From contig CANMDF010000003.1 in assembly GCA_947496605.1 (NCBI GenBank), positions 310,001-374,000 on the forward strand: 64,000 nt of DNA. Direction: 5' to 3'. The stretch's first letter is position 1. Each line of letters begins with the position of its first letter. Below are positions 63,009 to 64,000 of the stretch, in pieces. The notes beneath the pieces were generated by a model. The model was not told the origin of the DNA. It was given only the letters and a program-made list of their open reading frames with translations, and did not search any database. Origin of the DNA: an uncultured Paracoccaceae bacterium (lineage in GTDB: Bacteria > Pseudomonadota > Alphaproteobacteria > Rhodobacterales > Rhodobacteraceae). The position numbers were made by a program, and so were the translations under genes.

Positions 63009-64000
63009 ATGACGAATATGAACGAGGGTGACCCGCGCCACCTCGACACTTTGGACCGCGATCTCGCGCGTTATTCCAACCTTGAATTAGCCACGAACTA
63101 TGTGTCCCGTCCGCTGATCGGCCTGGGCATATCGCTCTTGTTCGTCATTGTTGCAGGGCTCGCTGCTGCCTTGTTCTTTGGACAGGCGAACAATTCTTTC
63201 ATCGTGATCATGGCCGCCTGTTTGGGTGCCTATATGGCGCTGAACATCGGCGCCAATGACGTGGCCAATAACATGGGCCCTGCGGTGGGTGCGAATGCGC
63301 TAACCATGGGTGGTGCGATTGCGATTGCTGTCGTTTTTGAAAGCGCGGGTGCACTGATTGCTGGTGGTGATGTTGTTTCAACCATCGCCAAAGGCATTAT
63401 CGCCCCTGAAAGCATGGGCAACGCGACGACCTTTATCTGGGCGATGATGTCGGCCCTGTTGGCTGCTGCGTTCTGGGTGAACCTTGCCACTTGGGTGGGC
63501 GCGCCCGTATCCACGACCCATTCGGTCGTGGGTGGTGTGATGGGGGCTGGCATTGCGGCCGCCGGATTTGCGGCTGTGAACTGGCCCACGATGGGTGCGA
63601 TTGCCGCGAGTTGGGTAATCTCGCCTTTCTTGGGTGGTTTGATTGCCGCAGGCTTCCTTTGGCTGATCAAATCGCGGATCATCTATCAGGACGACAAGAT
63701 CGCGGCTGCCCGCAAGTGGGTGCCAATCTTGGTTGGCATCATGGGCGGCACTTTCGCTGCCTATTTGGCGCTGAAAGGCCTTAAGAAAATCATCAAGATC
63801 GACCTGCCAACAGCCTTGCTGATTGGCGCCATGATTGGCGCTGTAATTTGGGTTATGATGATCCCTGTTATCAAAAAACAGTCCGAGGGGCTGGAGAACC
63901 GGAACAAATCGCTAAAGGTTCTGTTTGGTATTCCGCTGGTGGTATCTGCGGCTTTGCTTAGTTTTGCGCATGGCGCGAACGACGTGGCCAATGCCGTCGG
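63009..64000 (+). CDS. PiT-family inorganic phosphate transporter, 3' end missing
   Basis: The first 330 residues of an integral membrane phosphate permease. An N-terminal cytoplasmic extension of about 35 residues (MTNMNEGDPRHLDTLDRDLA) precedes the first span. The first PiT signature is ALNIGANDVANNMGPAVGA, and the second half begins with FAHGANDVANAV right at the window edge, so both inverted halves are present. WVGAPVSTTHSVVGGVMGAG is also typical. GGGAGGGG six bases before ATG 63009 sets the start. Transport is likely driven by protons or sodium. Confidence 0.93.
   Translation, partial: MTNMNEGDPRHLDTLDRDLARYSNLELATNYVSRPLIGLGISLLFVIVAGLAAALFFGQANNSFIVIMAACLGAYMALNIGANDVANNMGPAVGANALTMGGAIAIAVVFESAGALIAGGDVVSTIAKGIIAPESMGNATTFIWAMMSALLAAAFWVNLATWVGAPVSTTHSVVGGVMGAGIAAAGFAAVNWPTMGAIAASWVISPFLGGLIAAGFLWLIKSRIIYQDDKIAAARKWVPILVGIMGGTFAAYLALKGLKKIIKIDLPTALLIGAMIGAVIWVMMIPVIKKQSEGLENRNKSLKVLFGIPLVVSAALLSFAHGANDVANAV

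Overview
The window is chromosomal DNA from an alphaproteobacterium of the order Rhodobacterales, most likely the marine roseobacter group. I infer this from gene order and family content: rbfA next to dapB, a tamA-tamB pair, purH-lspA-BamF-like-M16-M16, an F1-ATPase operon without F0 genes (atpHAGDC), DUF1674, DUF2793, DUF3726, an H-type lectin and a YcgN-type cysteine-cluster protein. No rRNA, tRNA, CRISPR array, insertion sequence or prophage was seen. Coding density is high, and many genes overlap by 1-4 bases (ATGA, TGATG, TAATG).

Layout. 1-2.8 kb: a partial secreted phosphodiester glycosidase, rbfA, then divergent dapB-rpiB and a small secreted protein. 3-9 kb: tamA-tamB for outer-membrane protein assembly. 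9.1-11.3 kb: a coupled pair of uncharacterised genes, the second a DUF3726 protein. 11.3-16.6 kb: truA, ycjX-ycjF-like genes and a two-component system. 16.7-23.7 kb: acyl-CoA synthetase, enoyl-CoA hydratase, an FAD dehydrogenase, an orphan 326-aa protein, a Crp/Fnr regulator with a coupled 43-codon leader ORF, and a 29-aa membrane peptide under a CtrA-like box. 23.7-33.3 kb: TraB/GumN protein, DUF2161 protein, Mn-type pyrophosphatase, HAD protein, MaoC protein, ribF, YcgN-like protein, threonine aldolase, an alpha/beta hydrolase with a thioredoxin-fold isomerase, and prs.

33.3-40.2 kb: an H-type lectin, a TbpB-like lipoprotein, atpHAGDC and a DUF2793 protein. 40.3-50 kb: an exopolysaccharide-precursor region. 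Gmd, Fcl, ManC and ManB make GDP-mannose and GDP-fucose, and GalE makes UDP-galactose. A 740-aa RTX protein and a Wza-like outer-membrane export lipoprotein follow, but no glycosyltransferase or polymerase is present. 50-64 kb: DUF1674, rsmB, heparinase II/III family protein, purH, lspA, a short BamF-like lipoprotein, an M16 peptidase pair, mutL, rmuC, an SDR oxidoreductase, a Nudix hydrolase and a partial PiT phosphate transporter.

Most of the window is ordinary core genome. The less explained parts are the 9.1-11.3 kb gene pair; the 21-23.3 kb block (orphan gene, CRP-like palindrome, Crp/Fnr with leader ORF, 29-aa peptide with CtrA-like box); tandem Shine-Dalgarno/mini-ORF repeats near 25.7-25.8 kb; and the RTX protein inside the exopolysaccharide block. 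All functions are assigned from sequence motifs recognised by eye, without database searches.
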